64,000 nt of DNA from Gymnothorax reevesii (Eukaryota > Chordata > Actinopteri > Anguilliformes > Muraenidae), in NCBI GenBank assembly GCA_029721435.1, contig CM056574.1, forward strand, positions 7,060,001 to 7,124,000, written 5' to 3'. Position 1 is the first letter of the stretch, and each line of letters begins with the position of its first letter. The position numbers were made by a program, and so were the translations under genes. Below the pieces are notes generated by a model that ran no database searches, had not been told where the DNA came from, and saw nothing but the letters and a program-made list of their open reading frames with translations. Shown here piece after piece: positions 43,760 to 54,773 of the stretch.

Positions 43760-44770
43760 TGGAGGATTACCGTCCAGGTAATAGAATGCAAATCATATGT
43801 TGTGGAAAATGTAATGGAATACCTTACAATTGAGATTCCCAGATTGAAAGGTAAAAATACTGTTATTTGTTGTGTGTACAGAACACCGGATTCGCAAATT
43901 GATGTTTTTAGCAAACATTTTTAGGGTGAATTACTCACTAATACAAGCCATAAAAATGTTTTTATGTGTGGGGACTTTAAAGTTGACTTGATAAATCCAA
44001 ATAACAGCTCTATAATAGAGGATTATATTAACACCACGTATGCCATTGGTATGCAACCATTAATTACAAAACCAAGCAGGATTACTAGGCATAGTGCCAC
44101 TTTGATAGATAATATCTATACTAATGTACTAGATTCTGAAATATTATGCGGCATCATGATAAATGACATTACCGATCATCTGCCAGTCTTTGCTATTTGT
44201 GATTGTAAGCTAGATATAAAAGACCAGGCTGGATTCGAAAATCTTGGAACATACAGAAATTAGAAATAAAAGTGAAAAAAGGCTAAAGGAACTAGAATTA
44301 GATATGTTGAATCAATAATGGGACAATGTATTAGCAGAAAACGACCCGAATAGAGCGTATGAGGCTTTCCTATGGACTGTAAATTCTCTGTATGATACCC
44401 ACTGTATAGTCAAAACAATCAATAATCTGAAGCAAAACAAAGAGAGAAGACCTTGGGTTTCAAAAACACTGGCTAATGCCTGTAAGAAAAAAAATACTTT
44501 GTATAAGCAGTTTCTGAGAGAAAGAACTGAGAAAGCAGAAATAAGGTATAAAAGTTACAGAAACAAAATTACACGCTTGTTGAGGAAGGATCAAAAAGAG
44601 TATTATGAAAAGCTTCTATTAGAAAATAAACATTACACCAGAAATCTTTGGAATATAATAAAGAATGTCTCTGGGAGGGCTCCGAAGAGGGAGTACCCTG
44701 CCTTCTTTAATATTCATGGAAAAAAGGTAGAGAGCATGGAATTGGTCTTGGAAAATTTTTGGAGACAGAC
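43760..44770 (+). pseudogene. LINE fragment: end of endonuclease and linker
   Basis: Pieces in + frames. About 43766-43922 has a NTVICCVYRTPDSQIDVFSK-type stretch. 43964-44263 reads MCGDFKVDLINPNNSSIIED, PSRITRHSATLIDNIYTNVL and INDITDHLPVFAI, the C-terminal endonuclease motifs of Jockey/CR1-type LINEs. 44499-44770 holds the linker (YRNKITRLLRKDQKEYYEKL, NLWNIIKNVSGR). Frameshifts separate them and RT is missing. The fragment stops where an LTR-like segment begins at about 44771. Confidence 0.75.
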
Positions 44771-45286
44771 TGTACAGGCAATAAACAAAGTTGCCGTTAC
44801 CTGGAGGCTCTGGTTTGATAAGCTGACTCGTTCTTGTTCGTATTGCAGTCCAGACTTTATAAAACAGAGATCCGATTGGGTGGAATGATGATGATAAACG
44901 TATTTATTAAACGAAACGGATGTAGAAAAACAACAGCTCCCATAGCTTAAACTTACAAATGAACAAAATCCCTCCAATAGGGATCAGTGAAAATTGTTAT
45001 TGAAACAAAACGATGCGATCTAGTAAACGAAACAATCCAATTTAGAAAACGAAACAATGCGATTTAGAAAACGGTCAAAACTTTTAGCACTCTTACCCGA
45101 GCCTGCCTGTGCACACACTGACTGCCACGTTTATAGGGAAGGGAATGAGGAAACCTGGGAAAAAGGGGTGTGTACTCCGACAGGGCCCAGGTAGGCTATC
45201 CAATTAACCATAATATGGAATCCTAATCTAAACCAAACTTATATTATGACATAACAGGGTTAAACAAGTCGACATGGTCTACAACA
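44771..45286 (-). repeat. Possible LTR, perhaps the 3' LTR of the BEL element
   Basis: On the minus strand the segment begins TGTTGTAGACC, directly after a purine run GGCGGGGGA, and ends GCCTGTACA. It contains a TATA-like CCCTATAAAC and an AATAAA (near 44900). All this suits an LTR, but I could not match it to sequence on the other side of the BEL genes. It could also be a separate solo LTR. Confidence 0.4.
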
Positions 45287-45490
45287 TCCCCCGCCAATCA
45301 TGCGCTTCTCATTTTCGAACTCGATTTCGAACTTTATGGTCTGAAGCTACACACCAAATTGGGTTTCTGTATCTGTAGTAGTTTCTGAGTAAAGCTGTCC
45401 CCTTTATCTCGGACGGACGGACGCACGGACGGACGGACGGACGGAGGTCAGACCTATATCCCCCTCCCACTTCGTGATGGCGGGGGATAA
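45287..45490. repeat. GGACGG-family repeat, short copy
   Basis: It has CCCCCGCCA and TGGCGGGGGA at its two ends (inverted) and a tract GGACGGACGGACGGACGG at 45431-45446. It belongs with the repeats at 8520 and 31735. Confidence 0.6.
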
Positions 45491-45727
45491 TAAACTTAAG
45501 TCAAAACATACACCATAAATAATAAACTTAGAATTTGGCACCTAAATGCCGGCCCCTAATTGTTCTTGTAGGTACACAAAACAATTATTTATTACATAGT
45601 AAGGAGCCAAATTTCAATGTTCATTCAATGAGACTCAAAAGTCCATCAGTCTTGTAAAAAACAACGAAAAATCTTCTTCGAAATGTCAGTATACATGAGT
45701 GTGTGCGGGGGCAGGGAAAAGGTCCGA

Positions 45728-47068
45728 TTAAGTGGTAGGGGCTTCCACCAGTAGGCACAGTTTGGTGATCGGCCTTCGTAGAGTGGTGGTCGGGGTCCTT
45801 ACTTGAACTTGACAAACCATCCCTTTTGAGTCAGGTATAGTAATCCGCCCCATGACCCAGGAGTTGCGTGGGGCTGTGTCGTCAATGATGAGAATGACAT
45901 CTCCAACGACAAAGTTTCTCCTCTTTGTGTTCCATTTATGGCGCTCTTGTAGCTCGGGCAGGTATTCTTTCATCCACCTTTTCCAGAAAAGGTCTGCCAT
46001 ATATTGAACCTGTCGTCATCTGCGTCCGGGGTAGCAGTCATCTGGGTGGAATACGCCAGGTGGTATGTGAGGCTTAGTGTCCAGCAGTAGCTAGTGGTTA
46101 GGCGTGAGGGGTTCTAGGTCAGTTGGATCATCTGTGGCTGTGGTGAGGGGTCTGTCATTGATGATGGCTTCCACCTCACAGAACAAGGTCTGAAGACCTT
46201 CCTCATCTAGCACCTGCCGGGTATCCGACAGAATCCTTCGTACAGTCCTTATTTGCCTTTCCCATATGCCTCCGTGGTGGGAACCTAAAGGGGGGTTGAA
46301 AGTCCATGTGATGCCCTTCTTCAGCAGGAAGTCCTTAATGTGGGCATTGTCCAAATCTTGGATGGCTTCTCTGAGTTCCCGTGCAGCGCGGACCAAATTA
46401 GTTCCGTTATCTGAACGCATGAACTTGACATGCCCTCTCCTTGCCATGAACCTCCGAATTGCATTGATGCATGAATGCGTGTCCATGGTGTGCGCCACCT
46501 CCAGATGAATGGCACGTATGTTCAGACAGGTGAAGATGACCCCGTAGCGCTTAGCAGTTTTTCTTCTACTCTTTCCCTCAAACGGTCCAAAGAAATCAAC
46601 ACCGACATTGGTAAATGGTGGTTGGTTGGGAGTGATGCGCTCTATGGGGAGATCCGCCATGTGCTGCTCACCTGCTCTTCCGCTCAACCTCCTGCAGACA
46701 ACGCACTTGGCTGTTTGCTTGCGTATTGCTGCATTGGCACTTGGAACCCAGTACTGTTGTCTGAGGTGAGACAGGGTGTAATTCCGTCCGCTGTGTCCAG
46801 TGTCTTCATGGATCTTCCTTATTAACAGCTGGGTAACATGGTGATCCTTTGGGAGGATTGCAGGGTGCTTTATTTCGGCTGGCATTGCGGATCTACTTAG
46901 CCTGCCACCAACTTTCAAAACTCTATTCTGCAAGATGGGGGACAGCCTATAAAGGTGGCTGCTCTTTTTCACTGCAGAAGCTCTCTTTATTACTGCAATC
47001 TCCTCTGGAAATGCTCCTTTCTGGACAAATTTGAGGATTTCCACTTCTGCCTGCTTGAGATCATCCAC
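45728..47068 (-). pseudogene. BEL/Pao integrase
   Basis: Frame 47068-46091 (325 aa) holds the zinc-binding part (HEDTGHSGRNYTLSHLRQQY, AKCVVCRRLSG), then the catalytic core: VGVDFFGPFEGK (first D), FMRSDNGTNLV (second D) and GGIWERQIRTVRR (E), then EAIINDRPLTT. Frame 46000-45728 continues with FWKRWMKEYLPELQERHKWN and GDVILIIDD, the C-terminal module of BEL integrases. A break near 46001-46090 separates them. The integrase inserts the element DNA. Confidence 0.9.
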
Positions 47069-47286
47069 AGACAGTGTTCCTGCGTTTGATTCCTTCTTAG
47101 GGCCCTTCAGTTGCCCTTTCTTTCCTTTATCCTCATTTCCCTCGTCAGTTGACTTGATGTTCTTTTCTTTGCACCTTTTTTTAATGCATCTTTAATCTTT
47201 AGGATCCAAGCGACTGACCCTTTCAGTCTCTACCAGTCGGAGTAGTGGGAGATGAGTTGGTTGACTGTATCCTCTTCTGCAGACAA

Positions 47287-47976
47287 TTAATTCACTATTG
47301 CTGATCTCCTGACTTCTGGATCCTCTGCAGTAAGAGTATTGTCTGACATGTCTGGCCAGGTACTCTCTGGCTGCCTTATGAAGTCAGGTCCTGCAAACCA
47401 TGATGGGTTTTGAAGAAACATGTTTGCTGAAGCACCTCTGGATGCACTGTCGGCTGGATTCAGTGTTGTGTTCACGTATCTCCATTTTGACGCTTCTGAG
47501 ACTGCTCTGATGGCTGTGACTCTGTTGGCAACAAAGGTATGAAATCGAGTAGTCTCGTTGTTTATGTATTTCAGCACCGATATGCTATCCGTCCAGAATA
47601 CAGAGCGCTCCAGCGGGACTTCTAACTCCAGTTCTGCCCGCATCATTCTGTCCACATGAGCGGCCACTGTGGCGGCAGTTAACTCCATTCTTGGTATGGT
47701 GACTGGTTTCAATGGAGCAACTCTGGCCTCACCCATGATGAAGGCACGGTGAACTTGGTGATCAGTGTCTTCCAGCACTAGGTAGGTAACGGTACCATAA
47801 CCAGTTTCGCAGGCATCAGAGAAATGATAGAGATGCGCTTTGGCCAGTTTTTCGAAACAAGGGGGCTTAATGCATCTCTGGATCTCATAGCCAGACAGCT
47901 GGTCAAGGTCCCTCAACCAATTGTGCCATTTCTGTGTGAGGGCCTCTGGAATATTTTCATCCCAGCTCAACTTCAA
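47287..47976 (-). pseudogene. BEL/Pao RNase H region
   Basis: A frame of 229 aa with SDACETGYGTVTYLV, TIPRMELTAATVAAHVDRM, VFWTDSISVLKYINNETTRF and LNPADSASRGA. This is the RNase H-like region of BEL elements that removes the RNA template strand. It is offset by a frameshift at about 47980 from the preceding RT frame. Confidence 0.85.
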
Positions 47977-47981
47977 CCTGC

Positions 47982-49220
47982 TCAGCTCTTGCAGAATCTG
48001 TTTTGCAGGGAGAATGATAGGGGCCAGTCGTAGACCGAGCTTACCATTGAAAGTATACCATGTTTGGTAAGGGGGCGGTCTTGGAGGACCATCTTGAACT
48101 GAAGTGAGTCAGATTCAGTGCACCATTGGATTCCAAGTGCCCTTTCGACGGGTAATACATCCTGGTTCAAGTCGAGATCCTTTACCTCATTGGCTCGTTT
48201 TTCCTCAGGGATTGAGGCAATGACAACCCGACTGTTGCTGACCCATTTGTTCAGCTTGAAATCTCCCATAGCACACAAGGCAGAGAGTTCCTGAACGAGT
48301 GCCAGAGCCTGTTCTTCAGTTGCCACAGACTTCAAACAGTCATCCACATAAAAGTTTCGCAGCAAAGTGTGTGTGACTTCAGGTGCAAAATCCTCTCCAT
48401 AGCCCTTGGCACATTGCTTGAGGGCATAGTTGATGCAGCTTGGAGAAGATGTTGCTCCAAATATGTGTACTGCCATCTTGTATTCCTCAAGCTCAGCATC
48501 TAGATTTCCATTTGGCCACCATAGGAACCTCATAAGGTCTGAATCTTTGTCAGGAACTTTAACTTGGTAGAACATGGCCTCCACATCTGTTATGAAGGCC
48601 ACTGGCTCTTGCCTGTATCTAGTCAAGACGCCTATGAGACTGTTTGTCAGATCTGGGCCTTGTAGCAGCTGAGCATTCAATGAAGTCCCTTGGTAAGACG
48701 CACCACAGTCGAATACCACCCTTAGCTTATGTTTCTTGGGGTGGTAGACTCCATGATGCATTATATACCACGTTCTTTTGTCACCGGACTGAGAATTCTC
48801 TTCCACCTTGGTAGCATAGCCCTTGTCAAAGATGTCTGTCATGAACTTGACATAGTCCTTGTGGAACTGAGGCGACTTGACAAGTTTCCTTTTCAGGCTG
48901 AGGGCGCGCTGTTCTGCCACCTGGCGATTGTTGGGGAACTCTGCTTCCACTGCTCTCAGTGGCAGTCCTATGGTGTAGTGACCATCTACCCATTTGGCTG
49001 ACTGGGACACGCTCCATGAAGACATGATCCTCTCTAGACATTTCACATCTCTCCTCATGCTGCCGTTCAGGGAAGTCATGCATAGTTTGCTGCTGCAAAA
49101 GCTCATCCAATCGAGCAACTGAGATGGTCCAGCCCAGAATTGTTTTAACGGCATAGGGACCGTCTCCTTGGCTGTTGACAACCATCCATGGTTCCATGGC
49201 CTTAGGTATATTGGACCCAA
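47982..49220 (-). pseudogene. BEL/Pao reverse transcriptase
   Basis: A frame of 412 aa. Motifs in order: KHKLRVVFDCGASYQGTSLN, LTNSLIGVLTRYRQEPVAFI, TDVEAMFYQVKVP, RFLWWPNG, HIFGATSSPSCINYALK and LLRNFYVDDCLKS, where YVDD is the catalytic box near residue 285. DIMRFLWW-type wording and the VFDC start are typical of BEL/Pao. Only the junctions to neighbouring domains are broken. Confidence 0.9.
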
Positions 49221-49280
49221 TCAACAGGCCTATGCTGGCATTAATGTGATGTAGACTTGATGTACTTGATGTAAATACGG

Positions 49281-49766
49281 CTATTGGTCCACATATTCCT
49301 GGGTGGGGATACTTTCCTTAGTCACTGGGATCTTTTGTGTATAGACTGTCGGGAGTTCCACAAACGGACCATCGTCCATACCACAAACCTCCATACCGAT
49401 AACCTCTGAGGTACTGGCAACTTCTTCTTTATTCATAGTCTTAAGCAGAATGTCAGACCTTTTTCCTGTGACCTTGAGCTCTCTGAGCAGCGCTTCTGTG
49501 CAGAACGTGCCAGTGCTTCCTGCATCTAGAAATGCGTAGGTCTGTATCATGCGGTTGCTTTTCTTCATTTTCACCTTCTTAGGCACGATTGACAACATGC
49601 ATTCCGAATCACTGGCCCCTGTAGCGGCTTCAACCAGTGAGCTGGATATAGTTGGTTGCTTGGTTTCCTTGTCTTTGTTGTCATCCTTCTTGTGTATGTG
49701 GAGTATAGTGGGGTGCTTTAGGGAACACACTTGACACGTACTTCTCTGTGTGCATCCTTTACTCAT
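49281..49766 (-). pseudogene. BEL/Pao zinc knuckle end and protease
   Basis: 161 aa. It opens with SKGCTQRSTCQVCSLKHPTI, the second half of the gag zinc-finger pair, and continues to TYAFLDAGSTGTFCTEALLR, a retropepsin active site with D-A-G-S in place of D-T/S-G. Its ATG overlaps the TGA of the preceding gag frame as ATGA (49763-49766), which may be a frameshift scar rather than a designed restart. Confidence 0.8.
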
Positions 49767-51859
49767 GTGTCCAGAAAATAAGCAACCGCTACAAACTCCT
49801 TTGGTTTTAAAAAGTCCATTTTCTCATGATGCGGTTTCTTGCCTAGCTCGTTGCATGTGTTAAGTTTGTGTCCTCCCTGACAGAAGAGACTCCTGTGAGT
49901 CATCTTAGCAGGTCTGTCATTGACCTTCTTTACTGCTGAGACGTTGGTACTGAAACCACTCTTCTTCTCTCTTGGTGTGCCTGAGGGAGAGAGACTTATT
50001 CCTAGTCCTAATCGCCTTCCTGAGGAGGGAGTCTGTTCCTTCAAGTTCCCATATACAGGATGGGAGATGATCCTGGCTTGGTAGTCAACGAAATCGACCA
50101 GGTCTTTAAACTTAACTCTCCGTCCATCCTTCTCTTGCAGGTCGAATACTTTTCCTCTCGATTTCTCCTTCAGCTTGTATGGAAGTTTGGAGAGAATGGC
50201 CTTCATTGAGGTTGGATTATCCAACTCCTCCATGTACTGTATGCTGACCAATGTGTTACGGCATCCTGCCAGAAATACTGAATATCCTAGCAGGGCCTCA
50301 GCATCTTCTGCTTTGATAGCCTGCCAACTGAGGGCTTTCTCAACATAAGCCATGGCGATTTTGTACTCGTCGCCATAATGCTTCTTCAGGAGCCTTTTGG
50401 CCTCCCTATATCCTGTTGATGCTTCCATGTGTTGGCAGCTCCGAATCAATTCACGGGGTTTTCCCATAGTAAACTGCTCCAGGAAATACAGTCTGTCCTT
50501 GCAGTTCTCTGACCTATCTTCGATGCCGTGTTCAAAGGCGCATATGAAGTGCATGTATTCCAATGGGTCACCTTTAAATGTTGGTATGCTGAGTGGTGGT
50601 AATGATGATAGCCTTTGCTGTTTCACTAATACTTCGGTGATAGTATTTTGTTGGCGCATGACATCGACAACACTGTCCTGGTTAGCTGGCTGCATAGCAC
50701 CAGGACCTTGGGCACCTCTATTAGCCCATTGGCTAGTATCAGGACCTTGGACAGCTCTATTAGTCTGTTGGCTAGCATCAGCGGCTTGGAGTATGTTAAG
50801 TCCATTCTGACCATTTTCTCTCCCTGGTCTATCCCTTGTGGTAGACATTCCTGTGTGAAGCTGCTGCTGCTGCACCCTTGTCCTCTGTTTCACAACAGGC
50901 TCGGCATTGCCTGGTCCGGGAGTGATTGGGTGATACATGACAGCGATGTACCATCATAACAGGCTGCTGTATCGGTCTGATTCTGCAAGTGGATACATTG
51001 GGTAGAGCGGCTGGGAGTCTAGAACATGCACATTTTGTTTTGTTACCTGTGGCGCCATGGTTGCAATAGTGAGGGCTGGGACCTGTTCCAGCTGACTCAC
51101 TTCTGTGGCCACCTCTGGCCATTTTCTTTCTTCAAGATACTGATTCATTCCATCACCTGGTTTTCCATCCAATTCATATGTGTTTTCAAACTCCGCAAAA
51201 ACATCCAGCTTAGCATTGGTGGACTTTATTTCCATTTCCAATTCCAATTTCTCTTTTCTGGCCTTTAGAGCAGCTTCCTCTTTTTCCAGTGCTTGTTTCC
51301 TTTGCAGCACCTCTGCCCTGACCATTAAAGCTGCCCTTTCAGCTTACAGTCTGAGCCTGGATGCAGATGCAGAGGATCTCGCTATTGATGATCTTCTTGA
51401 ACTCTTGGAGAAGTTTGAGGCACTGTCCCCAAGGCGCAAATCATCCTCCGCTTTGGATTGAGGTTGTAGTGCTGCTGCTATGTGGCTTTCCACTAATTTT
51501 GCGTGTGGTTCTGTGTGTGATTGTGCTTTCTCAGTCCACTGTTGTATATGAACTTCAAACTCCTCCAACGAAACATCTTTAGGCTCATACCAGTCCTTTT
51601 GGTCATGTTCCATTTCCTCTACAGATATTTTTCTCAACATCCCTTTCACAGATTCATTGAGGTGGTGAAAATCAGCACGCAACTTAAAGAACTCGTTTTC
51701 CATTTTTTCTTGAACCAATTTCAAGTTTCCATAATTCCCTAAAAGTTGTTTGATTTCATTCCTCTTTCTAGTGAGTGCACCCAATTTTGCACTCCTTGAA
51801 CCTTTAAGTTTTTGTAAGGGATCCTCCACAAATCCACTTTCATCACCTTTTCCACTCAT
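49763..51859 (-). pseudogene. BEL/Pao gag
   Basis: Three minus-strand frames in order. 51859-51344 has SAKLGALTRKRNEIKQLLGN, the conserved gag N-terminus of BEL elements, and a serine-rich end. 51325-50954 has a charged coiled coil (KQALEKEEAALKARKEKLEL). 50938-49763 has LPPLSIPTFKGDPLEYMHFI, the capsid region, and the zinc-knuckle start CQGGHKLNTC. Stops and shifts near 51335 and 50945 break the frame. Gag forms the particle that packages element RNA. Confidence 0.85.
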
Positions 51860-51989
51860 TTTGTAATGAAGTCAAAATATCACAGCTTGTAAGCACTTTG
51901 ATTCATCAGTTCATTATTTAAGCATTGCAAGCAGTTAATGCACAGAACAACAGCACAGTTTAGCGAATGGAGCATATGACGTCATCTCT

Positions 51990-52020
51990 TCCGCAATCAC
52001 ACACACACACACACACACAC
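51990..52020. repeat. CA microsatellite in the BEL leader
   Basis: An (AC) run of about 12 units in the non-coding leader upstream of the BEL gag. Confidence 0.9.
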
Positions 52021-52264
52021 AGACAGCAGCGCAGGCAGTGAAATCCGACACCTCCAAGGGCAGAGCACCGCAGCGGCTGTCAATCCCTCCCAATCCAAGT
52101 TCCTCCGCAAGACAGCAGCAAACTCAAACAATTATCCTCTTGGAATCGTTTTACTGTCCATATCCAGTTCACAGTCAAACACTGGCCTTCATTAGACATC
52201 CACCAGAAAGATCCGCCAAGCGATTTCCACGTACCTCTGTTCCATACGCTGTTTGTCGGCTTTT

Positions 52265-53000
52265 CCTTTAGCGAAGTTTTGGCAACAAAAAAAGTTTTGA
52301 AAAGAAAATTAGGCTTTTGTTAAGGCCCCAATTTGTTATTACATTTACGACAGCTAGGGATGACAGACACAATTTTAAAACTTAAACACATTTAATCAAA
52401 CATAGACTTTTAACTAATCTACTATCTACTCTACTGACCAAGATTGATAAATACAAGAACAAAAATATTTACAGTCCCTTTGGTTGGGTTGCTTGATGAT
52501 GTTCCCGGTGAAGGACATGCTCCAATACAGGCAAAAATCCACAAAAAGCTACACAGGTCTTGAAAAGAGTGACAGGTCTGGTCAAATGTATCCTTCTCCT
52601 TCCAATTTCTCCTACTACTCCACTCCCTCAATTTTCCTCCTTATATACTCTTTTGCAGACCCCTACCACATTTCGACCTCTTTTTTTTAATACTCTGGGA
52701 CTTGTCCCAGACATGCCCAAGACATGCCCAAACCTAGCTCCAGTCTGGGCTGAACATTAGAAAGGTCAATACTGCCATCTAGTGGCTTCAATTCGCATTA
52801 CACTTTATTGTGGCACGTTGATAAATATAAAGCCGAGTCCCTCCTGCGCAAGAAGAACTGATTTCCCAACTTTCACACCCAGGTCTTATACCCTTATCAC
52901 CGGAAATATCTTTCAAATATGGTCTTTCCGCTTCTCAATCTCGCGCTGCAATTGAACAGGCAGCCCAAAACTCTGCTAGCCAATCCTTCAGGAATTCAGA
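52265..53000 (-). repeat. Probable 5' LTR of the BEL element, split by a solo LTR
   Basis: On the minus strand, right of the solo LTR, the sequence has a TATA-like GGTATAAGACC (near 52893) and then AATAAAG just before the solo LTR (near 52806). Past the solo LTR it continues CCTAATTTTC into the gag leader. A TATA box followed by a poly(A) signal about 90 bp later is LTR-like. The outer end is undefined. Confidence 0.45.
52318..52802 (-). mobile_element. Solo LTR related to Gmr1-like copy B
   Basis: 485 bp. On the minus strand it begins TGTAATGCG and ends GGGGCCTTAACA. It matches the 496-bp LTR of copy B along its length (CCACTAGATGGCAGTATT, TGCAAAAGAGTATATAAGGA, ATAACAAATTGGGGCC) with clear divergence. 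It is flanked by the 4-bp duplication CTTT (52314-52317 and 52803-52806). No internal element sequence is present, so the rest was lost by LTR-LTR recombination. Confidence 0.92.
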
Positions 53001-53603
53001 GCAAAGATGCATGTGCATCACCTCAAAGGATGTGGAAACTTACAGTTAGAGACTTGTCCAGACATGTAGACAAGCAAGAGATGAACATGATATACAGACA
53101 AAGAAAAATATACAAGAGGATGAATTCGATGCAAATTAAATGATTACCAATGATTCAATCGAGTATGTTTTCAGCAGCAACTAATGATTTCAGTGAACAA
53201 ATATTGATCAAAGCTACAGAAATCAAATAAATCCTCTGATTATGTTTTTTGAATCAACTAAACAGAAGCCTGCTTACTAATCAAAGCTACAGAAGCTGCT
53301 GCTTATGTGTGTGTGAGCTGCTCATGCATGTGTGAACTGAACTGCTTGTATGTGTGTCTGTCTGTGTGTTTGCACTGCTCATCCCCTCCCTATCCGTATG
53401 TGAACTACTTGAATGTGAGTGTGTGTTATGTTATGTGGGTGTGTGTTTCTGCCGCCAACATAATATGGTTATTGATTATGATTATTGATGGCTAAATGTA
53501 ATCTAAATGTAATTGTTAGTTTATTCATTATTAGTATGAGTAATGAATGAATAATGTTAAAATAAATATATAATCAGTATTAGTGAATATAATGAATTAG
53601 TAT
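53000..53603. other. No gene seen
   Basis: 600 bp with TG-rich stretches at about 53305-53450. I recognise no gene or repeat family. Confidence 0.5.
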
Positions 53604-53706
53604 TACAAAACCCAAAACCAGTGAAGTTGGCACGTTATGTAAATCGTAGATAAAAACAGAATACAATGATTTGCAAATCCTTTTCAACTTATATTCAATT
53701 GAATAC

Positions 53707-54202
53707 TGTAATGTGAATATAGGCCACTAGATGGCAGTATTACCCTTTTTTTGTTAAGCTCAGACTGGAGTCATGTTTAGACATGTCCTGGACATGTCTG
53801 GGGCAAGTCTCAGAAAGTTAAAAAAAAGAGGTCTAAATGTGGGTGGGGTCTGCAAAAGAGTATATAAGGAAAAGAATTGAGACAGTAAAGTAGGAGGAGA
53901 AATTGCAAGAAGATGACCAGACCTGCCATTCTGTTCAAGACCTGTGACGTTTCTTTTGTGGATTTCTTTGCCTGTGTTTGAGCATTTTCTTCATCCAGGA
54001 CATCACCAAGCCACCCCACCAAAAAGGGACTGTAATTATTTCTGTTTTTTTCTTATTTATCAATCTTGGTCTTTAGTTGTAGGTTGTTATTAGTCTTTGT
54101 CTTTGTTAAAAATTAAATGTGTTTTAGTTGTTAAAACTGTGTTTGTCATCCCTTGCTGTTGCTGTTGTGTTATAAATGTAATAACAAATTGGGGCCATAA
54201 CA
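53707..54202 (+). repeat. 5' LTR of Gmr1-like copy B
   Basis: TGTAATGTGAATATAGG to GGGGCCATAACA, 496 bp. A TATA box TATATAAGG at 53861-53869 would direct transcription. Only two differences from the 3' LTR are seen (near 53990). Confidence 0.95.
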
Positions 54203-54205
54203 AAT

Positions 54206-54223
54206 TGGGGGCTCGTCCGGGAT
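54206..54223 (+). other. Primer binding site for tRNA-Pro
   Basis: TGGGGGCTCGTCCGGGAT begins three bases after the LTR. It is complementary over all 18 positions to the 3' end of tRNA-Pro plus CCA, including the gene at 28344-28415. The same site is known from proline-primed retroviruses such as the murine leukaemia group. Confidence 0.95.
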
Positions 54224-54315
54224 AGACCATTGTGTGAGTAATTTATTGAAAATCTAACATTCCAAATTGTGAAATTGTTTTTGTGAATTTTCCTAGATAT
54301 ATATTGACAACAGCA

Positions 54316-54744
54316 ATGGATGATTTCTTGGCATCACCAACCGTAGGGGTTTTGAAGTCTTTTAAAAAGACAGAACTGCTAGAAATTTGCAGACAGTTGG
54401 AGCTGACAGAGGTAAAACCAGCCATGCGAAAAGCAAGACTGGCGAGAGAGATAGTTGAATATTACATTGATGAAAATGTGTTTGCACCAGGAGATCTGGA
54501 ACAGTTTCCAGTGGAAAAGCAAAATATAGAAATGGAACTTAAATTAAAAATGCTAGAGATTGAAAAGATGGAAAGAGAAAAAGAAAGGAAGCAAAAAGAA
54601 AAAGAAAGAGAAATGAACAGCGAAGAAAAAGAAAAACAAAGGCAGTTTGAGTTAGAAAAATTAGCAAGAGAAGAAAAACAAAGAGAATTTGAGAGAGAGA
54701 AAGAGCAGAAAGAGAGAGACAGAGACAGAGAGATTTTGAATTAG
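54316..54744 (+). CDS. Gag N-terminal part of copy B
   Basis: I chose the ATG at 54316 (MDDFLASPTVGVLKSFKKTE) because copy A aligns from here. An earlier in-frame ATG at 54283 has no counterpart. Residues 10-50 form a small helical, SAP-like domain (LLEICRQLELTEVKP). The rest is a long Lys/Glu/Arg coiled coil (about residues 70-140). The frame ends at 54744 through a shift in the GAGAGACAGAGACAGAGAG tract, and the gag sequence continues in another frame at 54774. Gag assembles the particle. Confidence 0.85.
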   Translation: MDDFLASPTVGVLKSFKKTELLEICRQLELTEVKPAMRKARLAREIVEYYIDENVFAPGDLEQFPVEKQNIEMELKLKMLEIEKMEREKERKQKEKEREMNSEEKEKQRQFELEKLAREEKQREFEREKEQKERDRDREILN

Positions 54745-54773
54745 AGAAAATCGATAGAGAAGAAAGACTCCAA

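Larger units (their letters stand above)
45490..53000 (-). mobile_element. BEL/Pao LTR retrotransposon, nearly full set of genes
   Basis: Minus-strand genes in the order gag, protease, RT, RNase H, integrase, the usual BEL order, between about 51.86 and 45.73 kb. Frame breaks lie in gag, at the gag-protease border, between RT and RNase H, and around integrase. A likely 5' LTR lies at 52.27-53.0 kb, split by a solo LTR of another family. A clean LTR pair could not be established, so the outer limits are approximate. Confidence 0.85.
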
